A stretch of DNA of 33,908 bases, taken from NCBI GenBank assembly GCA_025935655.1, contig JAICUV010000003.1, positions 1 through 33,908 of the forward strand. The letters run 5' to 3'. Position numbers and translations under genes: made by a program. Below the pieces are notes generated by a model. The model worked only from the letters and a program-made list of their open reading frames with translations, made no database searches and was not told the origin of the DNA. The stretch comes from Chloroflexota bacterium (GTDB lineage Bacteria > Chloroflexota > Limnocylindria > Limnocylindrales > CSP1-4). Positions 9,059 to 18,081 of this stretch are shown in pieces (within the stretch, counting starts at the first letter, position 1; every line of letters begins with the position of its first letter).

Positions 9059-10948
9059 ATGGACGAACAGGCAGCGAACCCGATCGAGCCCGCCCACGAG
9101 ACGGGCGACGGCGCGGCCGCGTCCGACCGGGCGCCGACCGACGTGGACCGGGCGCGCCGGCGCACCGACCAGCTGCGCCGGCAGCTGTTCCTCGCCCTCG
9201 GCCTGCTCCTCTGCTACGGCTTCTTCCTCCAGGCACCTGCGTGGAACGAGCTGAGCCGCTACGACCTCGTCCGGGCGGTGGTGGAGCAGGGGACCGTCCG
9301 GATCGACAGCTTCCACGAGAACACCGGGGACAAGGCGTTCAAGGACGGGCACTACTACTCGGACAAGGCGCCCGGGACGGCCATCCTCGGCGTCCCCGTC
9401 TACGCGGCCTATCTCGCGGTGAACCGCGTCGCCGGGATCGTCGACCCGCCCCAGGACGCCGCCGTGGCAGCGCTGGCGTTCGCGATCTGCGGGCTGCCCA
9501 CGGTCCTCCTGGCCATCCTGCTGGTGCGGTTCCTCATCCCACTCACGGGCGAGCCCTGGGCGCTGGTGACGGGGGCCGCGTTCGGGCTGGGGACGATCGC
9601 CTTCCCGTTCGCCACGATGCTCTTCGGGCATGCGCTCTCGGCGGCATGCCTGTTCGCGGCGTTCTTCCTGCTCCACCGCTGGCGGCGCACCCGGGGCCGC
9701 TGGGAGCCCTACGCGGCGGGGTTCCTCGGCGGCTGGGCGGTGATCACGGAGATCCCCGTGGTCCTGGGCGTCGCCGTCCTGTTCGTCTACGCCCTGTGGC
9801 TCGGTCGCGGCACGGCGCTCCGGTTCGTCGCCGGGGGCCTGCCCGTCGCGCTGCTCCTGGCGGGCTACAACTGGCTGACGTTCGGCAGCCCGGCGAGCCT
9901 CGGCTACCAGTACACGACGCTGTTCGCGGACCAGAACGCGCAGGGCATCGTCTCGATCGTCGTGCCGTCGGTCGGCGTCCTCGCGGACCTGCTGTTCAAC
10001 CCGCGTGGCCTGCTCGTGCTGGCGCCGTGGCTCGCGCTCGCGCCGCTCGGCCTGCTCGCCGCGCGGGACCGCGCGATCCGGGCGGAGGTGCTCGTGAGCG
10101 CCGCGGTCTGCGCCGTGTTCCTGACCTACAACAGCGGGGCGCTCAACCCGTTCGGCGGCTGGACGCCCGGGCCCCGCTATCTCGTCCCGATGCTGCCCTT
10201 CGCCGCCATCCTCGTCGCGCTCGCCCCCCGACGGATCCGCCCGATCACGGGCGTCCTGATGGCCTGGTCCGTGGCGGTCATGCTCGTCGCCACCGCGACC
10301 CGGCCCAACGCCCAGGAGCTGTACGCGAACCCCCTCGTCGAGCTGTGGATCCCGAGGCTGCTCGCCGGGCACCTCGCGGACAGCCTCGCATGGCACCGCT
10401 GGGGCTTCACCGGCATCGAGCCGCTCCTGCTGCTGGCCTTCGGCGTGGTCATCGCGGTGGCAGGTCTGCTCGCGACCCGGGCACGGGACCGGGCGTCCAA
10501 CGTCGTCGCCCTCGCGAGCGCGATCGCCCTGGGCGTCCTCATCGTCGCGTGCGCCGTCCCGGCCCCGGCGCCGGCCACGGTCCTGATGCCGGGCGCCTCG
10601 AGTGCGGACGGCCCGCCCGCGCTCGGCGTCGCCGCGAGCGGCGCGTACCGCGTGACCGCCGGTGGCGAGGACCACATGGTCATGTGGGCCCAGCTCGCGA
10701 ACGCCGGAGGCGCCGTCGACGGCACCCGGATCGAGTACCGGGTGGCCCCCGCGGACGACCTCGAGGCGGCAAAGGCGGTGTGGTACGGCGACGTGGCGTG
10801 GTCGCCGGGCGAGCGCGATGCGTCGTCGCTCGCCTGGACGGTCGACCCGGGCGTCGATCCCGCAACCCGCGCCTGGCAGGTCCGCGTGGTGGGGCCGGAC
10901 GAGGAGGTCCTCGCGACGACCGGCGCCTTCCGGCCGTTCCGGCCCTGA
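9059..10948 (+). CDS. Polytopic membrane protein, possible GT-C/PMT-like glycosyltransferase
   Basis: About 12 hydrophobic segments and the loop motif FHENTGDKAFKDGHYYSDKAPGTAILGVPVYAAY, seen in dolichyl-P-mannose mannosyltransferase-like membrane proteins; soluble C-terminal domain. Confidence 0.65.
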   Translation: MDEQAANPIEPAHETGDGAAASDRAPTDVDRARRRTDQLRRQLFLALGLLLCYGFFLQAPAWNELSRYDLVRAVVEQGTVRIDSFHENTGDKAFKDGHYYSDKAPGTAILGVPVYAAYLAVNRVAGIVDPPQDAAVAALAFAICGLPTVLLAILLVRFLIPLTGEPWALVTGAAFGLGTIAFPFATMLFGHALSAACLFAAFFLLHRWRRTRGRWEPYAAGFLGGWAVITEIPVVLGVAVLFVYALWLGRGTALRFVAGGLPVALLLAGYNWLTFGSPASLGYQYTTLFADQNAQGIVSIVVPSVGVLADLLFNPRGLLVLAPWLALAPLGLLAARDRAIRAEVLVSAAVCAVFLTYNSGALNPFGGWTPGPRYLVPMLPFAAILVALAPRRIRPITGVLMAWSVAVMLVATATRPNAQELYANPLVELWIPRLLAGHLADSLAWHRWGFTGIEPLLLLAFGVVIAVAGLLATRARDRASNVVALASAIALGVLIVACAVPAPAPATVLMPGASSADGPPALGVAASGAYRVTAGGEDHMVMWAQLANAGGAVDGTRIEYRVAPADDLEAAKAVWYGDVAWSPGERDASSLAWTVDPGVDPATRAWQVRVVGPDEEVLATTGAFRPFRP

Positions 10949-10962
10949 CCGCGGGCCCAGGG

Positions 10963-12918
10963 CTACCAGATCCGCGCGCGCGCCTCCTCGGGGAGGGCCA
11001 TCGGCGAGCCCTCGGGGATCCCGAACGTCGCCGCGAACGGCGGGAAGTTGGCGAGCGGGATGTTGGCGCGGTAGCGACCGGGCGAGTGCGGGTCGACGTT
11101 GGCCATCATCCGCAAATACGCGTCGGTGTAGTTGGTGCGCCAGATCGTGGCGTACGAGGCGAAGAACCGCTCGGCCGGCGTCATGCCGTCCACGATCGGC
11201 GTCTCGCCGTGGAGCGCCTCGTGGAGCGCGTTGTACGCGATCGCGACGCCGCCCAGGTCCGCGATGTTCTCGCCCAGCGTGAGCTGGCCGTTGACCGTCA
11301 CGTCGTCGGCGACCGGGCACGCGTTGAACTGCTCGACGAGCACCTGCGCGCGGCGCATGAACTCGGTCCGGTCCTCCTCCGTCCACCAGTTGCGCAGCGC
11401 GCCCTCGGCGTCGAACTGCGAGCCCTGGTCGTCGAAGCCGTGGGTCACCTCGTGGCCGATGACGCTCCCGATGCCGCCGTAGTTGACCGCGTCGTCCGCG
11501 TCCGCCCAGAAGAACGGCGGCTGGAGGATGCCCGCGGGGAACACGATCTCGTTGAGCAGCGGGTGGTAGTAGGCGTTGACGATGTGCGGCGGCAGGAGCC
11601 ATTCGCCCTTGTCGACGAATTCCCCGAGGCGGCCGAACTGGCGGTCGTGCTCGAACAGCGCGACGCGCATCCGGTTCTCGACGAACGAGGTGTGGACGGG
11701 CACGAACGCCGTGTAGTCTCGCCACTCGTCGGGGTAGCCGATCTTGAACGTGAAGCCGGCGAGCTTGCGCAGGGCCTCCACGCGCGTCGCGTCCGTCATC
11801 CAGGGGTTGGTCCGGATCGCCGTGCCCATGGCCTCGAGGAGGTGCTCCACGAGGTGCTCGCAGCGGTCCTTGGCAGCCGGCGGGAACGCCTCGTCCACGT
11901 ACAGCTGCGAGACGAGCTCGCCGATGTCCTGCGAGGCGAGGTCGAGGACCCGCTTCCAGCGCGGCTTCTGCTCCTGCTGGCCGCCGAGGAGCGTGCCGTA
12001 GAACCCGAACGCCTCGTCCTCGATCGCCTTCGGCAGGCTCGAGGCGTACGACCGCACGACGTGCCACCGCAGGTAGTGCCGGAGCGTCGCGACCGGGGTC
12101 TCCGCGAGCGCGGCATCGAGCTCCCGGAAGAACGCGGGGCAGTCCACGCTCACCGTGGGCTGCGTGCCGCCGATCTCGCGCACCAGCCCGGCAAGGCCGA
12201 AGCCCGGCATGAGCTCGTCCAGCGCGTCCACGGCGTGCCGGTTGAGGGTGAGCGTGGGGTCGCGTCGCTGGACCATCGTCAGCGAGGCGGCGGCGAGGCG
12301 GCGCTCGAACGCGAAGATCCCGTCGGCCGCGGCGGCCGCCTCCGCCTCGTCCGTGCCCAGGTTGCGGAGCTGCGCCGCGACGTGCGCCCGGTACGCGTCG
12401 ATGATCCCGAGCGAGCGCTCGTCCTCGCCCAGGTAGTAGTCCCGCTCCGGGAGGCCGAGCCCGCCCTGGTCCACGTAGACGAGGTACGCGCTCGCGTCCT
12501 CGAAGTCGGGCAGGATGCCGATGGTGTACAGCGCGCCGACGCCGTGGCGCTCGAGGTCCGGCGCGAGCGCCCGCAGGTCCGCCACCGAGGCGATCGCGTC
12601 GATCCGGTCCAGGAGCGGGCGCAGCGGCTCGGTCCCCGCCGCCTCGATCGTCGCCTCGTCCGTGCCCGCCATGAAGTAGTCGCCGACCTTGTGCCGCACG
12701 GAGCCGTCCTCGCCCGGGTCGTCTGCCGCCTCGTGGAGCAGCCGGTGGAGGAGCTCCTGGTTGCGCCGGTTGACCTCGTGGAAGGCCCCGTAGGCGCCGT
12801 ACTCGGGCGGCACCGGGTTCGCGGCCAGCCAGGCCCCGTTCACGTGCTGGTAGAAGTCGTCGGCGGGCGAGACGGTCGCGTCCCAGGACCCGCGGTCGAT
12901 CGGCGTCGTGGCGGTCAT
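10963..12918 (-). CDS. M13-family zinc metallopeptidase (PepO/neprilysin-like)
   Basis: ATG at 12918. VIGHEVTHGFDDQGSQFD (HExxH), ENIADLGGVAIAYNAL (ExxxD), NAYYHPLLNEIVFPAGILQPPFF and the N-terminal DDFYQHVNGAWLA. Confidence 0.94.
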   Translation of the reverse strand: MTATTPIDRGSWDATVSPADDFYQHVNGAWLAANPVPPEYGAYGAFHEVNRRNQELLHRLLHEAADDPGEDGSVRHKVGDYFMAGTDEATIEAAGTEPLRPLLDRIDAIASVADLRALAPDLERHGVGALYTIGILPDFEDASAYLVYVDQGGLGLPERDYYLGEDERSLGIIDAYRAHVAAQLRNLGTDEAEAAAAADGIFAFERRLAAASLTMVQRRDPTLTLNRHAVDALDELMPGFGLAGLVREIGGTQPTVSVDCPAFFRELDAALAETPVATLRHYLRWHVVRSYASSLPKAIEDEAFGFYGTLLGGQQEQKPRWKRVLDLASQDIGELVSQLYVDEAFPPAAKDRCEHLVEHLLEAMGTAIRTNPWMTDATRVEALRKLAGFTFKIGYPDEWRDYTAFVPVHTSFVENRMRVALFEHDRQFGRLGEFVDKGEWLLPPHIVNAYYHPLLNEIVFPAGILQPPFFWADADDAVNYGGIGSVIGHEVTHGFDDQGSQFDAEGALRNWWTEEDRTEFMRRAQVLVEQFNACPVADDVTVNGQLTLGENIADLGGVAIAYNALHEALHGETPIVDGMTPAERFFASYATIWRTNYTDAYLRMMANVDPHSPGRYRANIPLANFPPFAATFGIPEGSPMALPEEARARIW

Positions 12919-12997
12919 GCGCTCCCCTGTGGCGTTGCGATGGGCACCCGCCTGCGACCGTACCAGATGGCGTCCCCGGCCCGCGGCGGCGGACCGG

Positions 12998-15550
12998 TCA
13001 GGCGACCCAGACCGTCTGGCCCCGGCGGACGGTCCGCACGACCTCGGCGAGGAGCGCCGGCGCGAACGCCACGACCGCGACGATCGCCCAGTCCAGCGCG
13101 TCGAGCGGCGTCGCGTGGAAGGCCTCGGCGAGCCCGGGCAGGTAGGGGATGGCGGCCTGGATCCCGACCGCGACGAGGCACGCCCCGAGCAGGAACCCGT
13201 TGGTCCCCAGGCGGTGGACCGGCACCCGCAGGCTGCGGTTCGCATAGGCGCGGACGCACTGGCCAACCACGAGGCACGTGTACGCGAGCCAGGCGGCGTG
13301 GTCGAAGTCACTGTCGTGGCCCAGCATCACCACGAGGGCCGCCAGCGCCGTGAACGCCCCGGCACCCACGAGCCGGCCGAGGAGGCCGTTCGTGAGCAGC
13401 GGCCGCTCGGCGTGGCGCGGCGGCCGGGTCATGAGCTCGGGCTCGGGGGGCTCTCGCTCGAACGCGACCGACGTCGCGAGGTCGATGAAGAACTCCATCC
13501 ACAGGATCTGGAGCGGGATGAGCACCTGTCGCTCGGCGATGAAGATCGTGGAGATGAGGATGAACCCGAGGAACGCGACGTGGGTGGACAGGAGGAAGGT
13601 GAGGCCCTTCTGGACGTTGTCCACGATCCGGCGACCCTCGGCGAGGCCGAACATCAGCGTCGCGAACGAGTCGTCGCCCAGGGTCAGGTCAGCCGCCTCC
13701 CGGGCGACCGCGGTCCCGCTGCCCATCGCCACGGCGACGTCAGCGCCATGGAGGGCCGGCGCGTCGTTCACCCCGTCGCCCGTCACCGCGACGATCCGGT
13801 GGTGGCCGCGGGCCGCGGCCACGATGCGCCGCTTCTGGTCGGGCGTGGAGCGCGCGACGACGTGGAGGCGCCCGAGCTCCTCGCCGAGGCGGTCGTCGTC
13901 CCATGCCGCGAGCTCCTCGCCGGTGACGATGCGGCCGGCGTCGAGCCCGGCCTCGTGCGCGATGGCCCCAGCCGTGAGCGGGTGATCGCCGGTCACCATC
14001 ACCACCTGGATCCCCGCCAGCCGCGCGGTCGCCATCGCGTCCGCGATCCCCGGCCGGATGGGGTCCGCGAACCCCACGAGCGCCCGCATGTGCCACCGGC
14101 CGTCGTCCACCCGCCGCGCGAGGGCCACCAGCCGCTCGCCGGCCGAGGCCGCGTCGTCGATGAGCAGGCCCCATCGCCTGCGCTCGGCGTGGGCGACGTC
14201 GGCCCCAACCATCCGCAGGACGACCTCGGGCGCGCCCAGGGCGAGCGACTCGACGGACCCGTCCGGACGACGCGCCCGCGTCCGCGTCACCGGGGTCGTG
14301 TCGTCGGCCGGCGACGCCTCGATGAGGTCCGCCGCGTCCAGCGTTCCGCTGCCGCCGAGGTCGACCACCGCCGTCCGGAGCGCCCGCGTGAACGACGCCG
14401 GCGCGACGCCCTCGCCGGGCCACGCGTCCTCCTCGGCCCGCACCGCCTCCTCGAGCCGTGCCCGAAGCTCGGCGGCATCCTCGATGGCACCGTCGGGCGT
14501 CCTGACCGACGACACGACGAGCCGGTTCTGGGTGATCGTCCCCGTCTTGTCCGTGACGATGAGGTCCACCGCGCCCAGCGTCTCCTCCGCGTTGAGGCGC
14601 CGGACGAGGACCCCTCGCTTGAGCAGGCGGTACGCGCCGAGCCCCAGGATCACGGCGAGGAGGACGGGCGGCTCCTCCGGGATCGCGGCGATGGCGGCCG
14701 AGATGCCCGCCAGGACGTTCTCGCCCAGCGGGTGACCGCGGAGGAACCCCATCCCGGTCGTGAACAGGATGAGGAACACGGCGACGACGAGCAGGATCCG
14801 CACCAGCCGGTCGAGCTCGCGCTGGAGCGGGCTGCGCCGACGCTCCCCGGAGGCGAGGCTCCCCGCGATGCGGCCGAACTCGGTCGCGGCGCCGATCGCG
14901 ACGACCACGCCCTCGCCGCGCCCGCCGACGACGCTGGTGCCGGAGTACGCGATCGCGTGTCGCCCGGCCAGCGGCGCGTCCACGGCATCGGCGTCCGTGC
15001 GCGCCTCCTCGGGGATCGACTCGCCGGTGAGCGAGCTCCGGTCCACGAGCAGCCGCTCCGCACGCAGGACCCGGAGGTCCGCGGGGACGACATCGCCGCC
15101 CTGGAGCAGGACGATGTCGCCGGGGACCAGCGCCGCCGCCGGGACGACGCCGATCGCGCCGGCGCGCCGGACGCGCGCCGTCGGCGCCGTGGCGTCGCGC
15201 AGCGCCTCCAGGGCCCGCTCGCCGCGGTACTCCGTGACGACGTCGGCGCCCACGATCGGCAGCAGCCCCACCAGGACGAGCAGGCCGTCGCGCACCTCGC
15301 CGACCACGATCGCGAGCAGTCCCGCGCCGGCCAGCATGAGCACGAACGGCTCCGTGAACGACTCGAGGACCATGTGCCACAGCGGCTCGCGCTCGGCCTC
15401 CTCGAGGGCGTTCGGTCCGGCGTCGATCGCGCGTCGTGCGGCCTCAGCCTCGTCGAGCCCGACCGCCGGGTCCACGGCGAGCAGGGCAGCCGCGGCCGTG
15501 GGGTCCTGCGCGTGGAAGGGGAGGGAAGTGGTCGCGGCGGGCGTCGTCAC
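12998..15550 (-). CDS. P-type cation-transporting ATPase (HAD superfamily)
   Basis: GTG at 15550. IPEEPPVLLAVILGLGAYRLLKRGVLVRRLNAEETLGAVDLIVTDKTGTITQNRL, DRSSLTGES, TGDGVNDAPALHGADVAVAMGSGTAVAREAADLTL. Confidence 0.94.
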   Translation of the reverse strand: MTTPAATTSLPFHAQDPTAAAALLAVDPAVGLDEAEAARRAIDAGPNALEEAEREPLWHMVLESFTEPFVLMLAGAGLLAIVVGEVRDGLLVLVGLLPIVGADVVTEYRGERALEALRDATAPTARVRRAGAIGVVPAAALVPGDIVLLQGGDVVPADLRVLRAERLLVDRSSLTGESIPEEARTDADAVDAPLAGRHAIAYSGTSVVGGRGEGVVVAIGAATEFGRIAGSLASGERRRSPLQRELDRLVRILLVVAVFLILFTTGMGFLRGHPLGENVLAGISAAIAAIPEEPPVLLAVILGLGAYRLLKRGVLVRRLNAEETLGAVDLIVTDKTGTITQNRLVVSSVRTPDGAIEDAAELRARLEEAVRAEEDAWPGEGVAPASFTRALRTAVVDLGGSGTLDAADLIEASPADDTTPVTRTRARRPDGSVESLALGAPEVVLRMVGADVAHAERRRWGLLIDDAASAGERLVALARRVDDGRWHMRALVGFADPIRPGIADAMATARLAGIQVVMVTGDHPLTAGAIAHEAGLDAGRIVTGEELAAWDDDRLGEELGRLHVVARSTPDQKRRIVAAARGHHRIVAVTGDGVNDAPALHGADVAVAMGSGTAVAREAADLTLGDDSFATLMFGLAEGRRIVDNVQKGLTFLLSTHVAFLGFILISTIFIAERQVLIPLQILWMEFFIDLATSVAFEREPPEPELMTRPPRHAERPLLTNGLLGRLVGAGAFTALAALVVMLGHDSDFDHAAWLAYTCLVVGQCVRAYANRSLRVPVHRLGTNGFLLGACLVAVGIQAAIPYLPGLAEAFHATPLDALDWAIVAVVAFAPALLAEVVRTVRRGQTVWVA

Positions 15551-15588
15551 CCGGCTAGCGTGCCATTGCCGCCAACCCCCGCGCCAGA

Positions 15589-16554
15589 TCAGCCTGGCAC
15601 ATAGCGCTCCTGCACGAGGCGGGCCGTCTGGCCCGGGAGCGCACCTGAGGCCACGACGTCCTCGAGCGTCAGCGTGGCGAACGTCGTGCCGTCGGCGAGG
15701 CGCTCGCGATAGCGCGCGACGAGGCCGGCGATGTCCGGGTTCGCCGCCGGGTGGACGACGAGGTAGCGGCCCCACGTCCACGCTCCGGCCTCGTGCTGGA
15801 GCATGGACAGCAGCAGCAGGTGCTCGAGCCACAGCTCCGCGAACTCGCCGCGCCCAGTGAACGCGTCGATGTCCTCCGACGCGAAGGCGCCGGATCGTCC
15901 CGCGACCTCGAGGTTGCGCCACAGGTTCTGGGGCTTCGGCTGCTCGCGCGCCAGGCGCTCGTGGTACTTCACGTCCACCGCCACGATCCCTCGCGTCCCG
16001 TCGCCTCGGTCGAGCACGAAGGCGGCGTCGAAGGCCCGGAGGCTGTTGAGCCACGCCGGGTCGAGGCGCCCGGGCGAGTGCGCGAACCGGACCTCGGCGA
16101 CGCGCCCCGGCGCATCGGGCACGAGCGCGTGGAGCGCGCGATCGGCGGCCGCCGGATCAGTCGCCAGGTCGCCGAACAGGTTGAACGAGAGCGCCTCGGA
16201 CGAGAGCAGGTCGGCCCACAGGCGCTGGTGATCGAAGCTCTGGTGGCGCTCGACGAACGCCGTGCGGGCCCGCGCCGAGGCGAGTGCCCCGGGAGTGAGC
16301 AGGTTCGCGCCCGTCTCGCGCCCGTACTCGAGCGGCATCCGGCTTCCGACCAGACGGACCGGTCGACCCTCGACGGGCAGGTACGGCTGCGTGCCGATCG
16401 GGATCGCGCGCGCCTCGCGCCAGCGAGCCTGGTGCAGGCGCGTGCGTCGCCGGAACGCCGTCATCGCCGGGCGCCTGGGGAGTGCGTCCTCCCTGTCCCA
16501 GCACCACGCGGCGTCGAGCTCGTCGCTCGTCGGGGCGTCCTGGTCGTCGGGCAT
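15589..16554 (-). CDS. PGN_0703-like putative restriction endonuclease / PD-(D/E)XK nuclease-like protein
   Basis: RLHQARWREARAIPIG, LSFNLFGDL, and FDAAFVLDRGDGTRGIVAVDVKYHER with a D...VDVK arrangement; family assignment is from memory. Confidence 0.6.
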   Translation of the reverse strand: MPDDQDAPTSDELDAAWCWDREDALPRRPAMTAFRRRTRLHQARWREARAIPIGTQPYLPVEGRPVRLVGSRMPLEYGRETGANLLTPGALASARARTAFVERHQSFDHQRLWADLLSSEALSFNLFGDLATDPAAADRALHALVPDAPGRVAEVRFAHSPGRLDPAWLNSLRAFDAAFVLDRGDGTRGIVAVDVKYHERLAREQPKPQNLWRNLEVAGRSGAFASEDIDAFTGRGEFAELWLEHLLLLSMLQHEAGAWTWGRYLVVHPAANPDIAGLVARYRERLADGTTFATLTLEDVVASGALPGQTARLVQERYVPG

Positions 16555-16684
16555 CCCAGAACCCTAGCGGGAACCGCACGGGCCGTCCGTACGAAGCCTG
16601 CAACACACGATCGCGGAGGTCGGTCGCGCACGGCGCGCGATTGGTGCGACGATCTCGGCAACCAGGCAGAGCGGGAGGACACGC

Positions 16685-17545
16685 GTGCACCGGATGATCA
16701 CGGGTCTCATCGACCGGCAGGCCGGCTGGGCGAAGCCGTTGGGGGACAAGGCGCAGAAGGTCCTGGGCGAGCTGTTTGCCGGCCGCGCGCCACTCAAGGA
16801 TGCGCTGAACGGGACATGGCTCGGTCACCCGGTGCATCCGGTCGTCACGGACATCCCGGTCGGCGCGATGACGCTCGCGGCCGTCCTCGACGCGACCGGC
16901 AACGACCGCGCCGCGGATCTCGCGGTCGCAACGGGTCTCGCGGGGATGGCCGCCTCTGCCGCCACCGGTGCGGCCGATGCGGTCGACGCGGAGGGCCGGC
17001 CCCAGGTGCTCGCCACCGTGCACGCGACGCTGATGGTCGCGAGCCTCGGCGCCTACGTCGGTTCGTTCGCGCTCCGGCTCGGACCGCGTCGTGGACGCCC
17101 GCTCGCGCGACTCCTGTCGTTCGCGGGCTATGGCGCCCTGACCGCGGGCGCCTACATCGGCGGCGACCTCGTCTTCCGGACGGGCAACCAGGTCGATCGC
17201 CATGCATTCGACAGCGAGAGCACGAAGTGGAAGGCGCTCGACGTCCGGGAGGTTCCCGCGGCCACCCTCGTGAAGGCGAAGACGAGCACTGACACCCTGG
17301 TCCTCTACCGCGCTGCGGACGGCGACCCGATCACGGCCTTCCACGCGGTGTGCTCGCACGCCGGTGGCCCGCTGGACAAGGGGTCGATCGTGGACGGCTG
17401 CGTCGAGTGCCCGTGGCACGGCTCGCGGTTCGCGCTCGCCGACGGGCACGTGCGCCGCGGCCCCGCCGTCTACGACCAGCCGCGCTACGAGATCCGTGAG
17501 ACCGAAGAGGGCAAGCTCGAGGCGCGGCGGATGATCGCCGGCTGA
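16685..17545 (+). CDS. DUF2231-like membrane domain fused to a Rieske [2Fe-2S] domain
   Basis: GTG start after GGGAGGA; LGHPVHPVVTDIPVGAMTLAAVLD (DUF2231-like) and Rieske motifs CSHAGGPL...CPWHGSRF. Confidence 0.85.
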   Translation: MHRMITGLIDRQAGWAKPLGDKAQKVLGELFAGRAPLKDALNGTWLGHPVHPVVTDIPVGAMTLAAVLDATGNDRAADLAVATGLAGMAASAATGAADAVDAEGRPQVLATVHATLMVASLGAYVGSFALRLGPRRGRPLARLLSFAGYGALTAGAYIGGDLVFRTGNQVDRHAFDSESTKWKALDVREVPAATLVKAKTSTDTLVLYRAADGDPITAFHAVCSHAGGPLDKGSIVDGCVECPWHGSRFALADGHVRRGPAVYDQPRYEIRETEEGKLEARRMIAG

Positions 17546-17556
17546 GGTCGCCGACG

Positions 17557-18048
17557 GTGGGTCAGCTGGGGGGACGGCCGCAGCTCGTCGTCGCCCTGGT
17601 GGCGACCGTGCTCCTGTCCGGCTGTGCCGGGTTGGTGCCTGACGCCTCGTCCGTGCCAGCGGGTGCAGTGTCGCCGGGCTGCCCCGACATGCCGTGGAGC
17701 GGGTTCAGCGGCGTGACGGACCTGCCGGCTCCCGATGGCCTGACGATCGCGCGCACGCCTGACGGCGTCAGGGTCTCGAATGGGACCGCGACCACGTGGA
17801 CCCTCCGGCCTGCCTGGTGGGTGGACCAGTTGTGCTTCGGGTGGTCCGAGGCCGGCGATCCTGGATCCCCGCTGTCGCTCGCGCCCGGCGCGTCGGCGGA
17901 CGTGCCCGTTCGCGACCCGCACATCGACGGCGCTCGGTCGTCGCGGATCGGCGTCGAGTTCTGGAGCGGCGCATGTGCCGGGGATTGTCCGGCGCAGGCC
18001 GATGGCTTCAGGTGGATCGAGGTCCCGACGCCGGGCGCATCCGGCTGA
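17557..18048 (+). CDS. Small lipoprotein, function unknown
   Basis: GTG start; signal with lipobox LLSGC; 163 aa, 12 bp downstream of the Rieske gene. Confidence 0.6.
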   Translation: MGQLGGRPQLVVALVATVLLSGCAGLVPDASSVPAGAVSPGCPDMPWSGFSGVTDLPAPDGLTIARTPDGVRVSNGTATTWTLRPAWWVDQLCFGWSEAGDPGSPLSLAPGASADVPVRDPHIDGARSSRIGVEFWSGACAGDCPAQADGFRWIEVPTPGASG

Positions 18049-18060
18049 CCGAGCGTCCAG

Positions 18061-18081
18061 CTGACGCCGCGAACGCGTCAG
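18061..18081. terminator. Hairpin at the convergent junction of lipoprotein and hydrolase genes
   Basis: CTGACGC (18061-18067) cgcgaac GCGTCAG (18075-18081), a perfect 7-bp stem containing the hydrolase stop (TCA 18078-18080). Confidence 0.5.

Noticed and set aside
8960-12067. 1035-aa minus-strand ORF
   Set aside because: Overlaps two well-supported genes in wrong frames; composition is GC-skew artefact.
8941-13353. 1470-aa plus-strand ORF
   Set aside because: Shadow frame of the membrane protein, then antisense of the M13 peptidase; low-complexity Arg/Gly/Pro/Val, no domain.
12998-15550. Specific ion assignment (Ca2+, Mg2+, Mn2+) for the P-type ATPase
   Set aside because: Transmembrane ligand motifs cannot be assigned confidently by eye; left as cation-transporting.
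12908-15604. 898-aa plus-strand ORF opposite the P-type ATPase
   Set aside because: Antisense artefact; the minus strand encodes a full P-type ATPase with all motifs.
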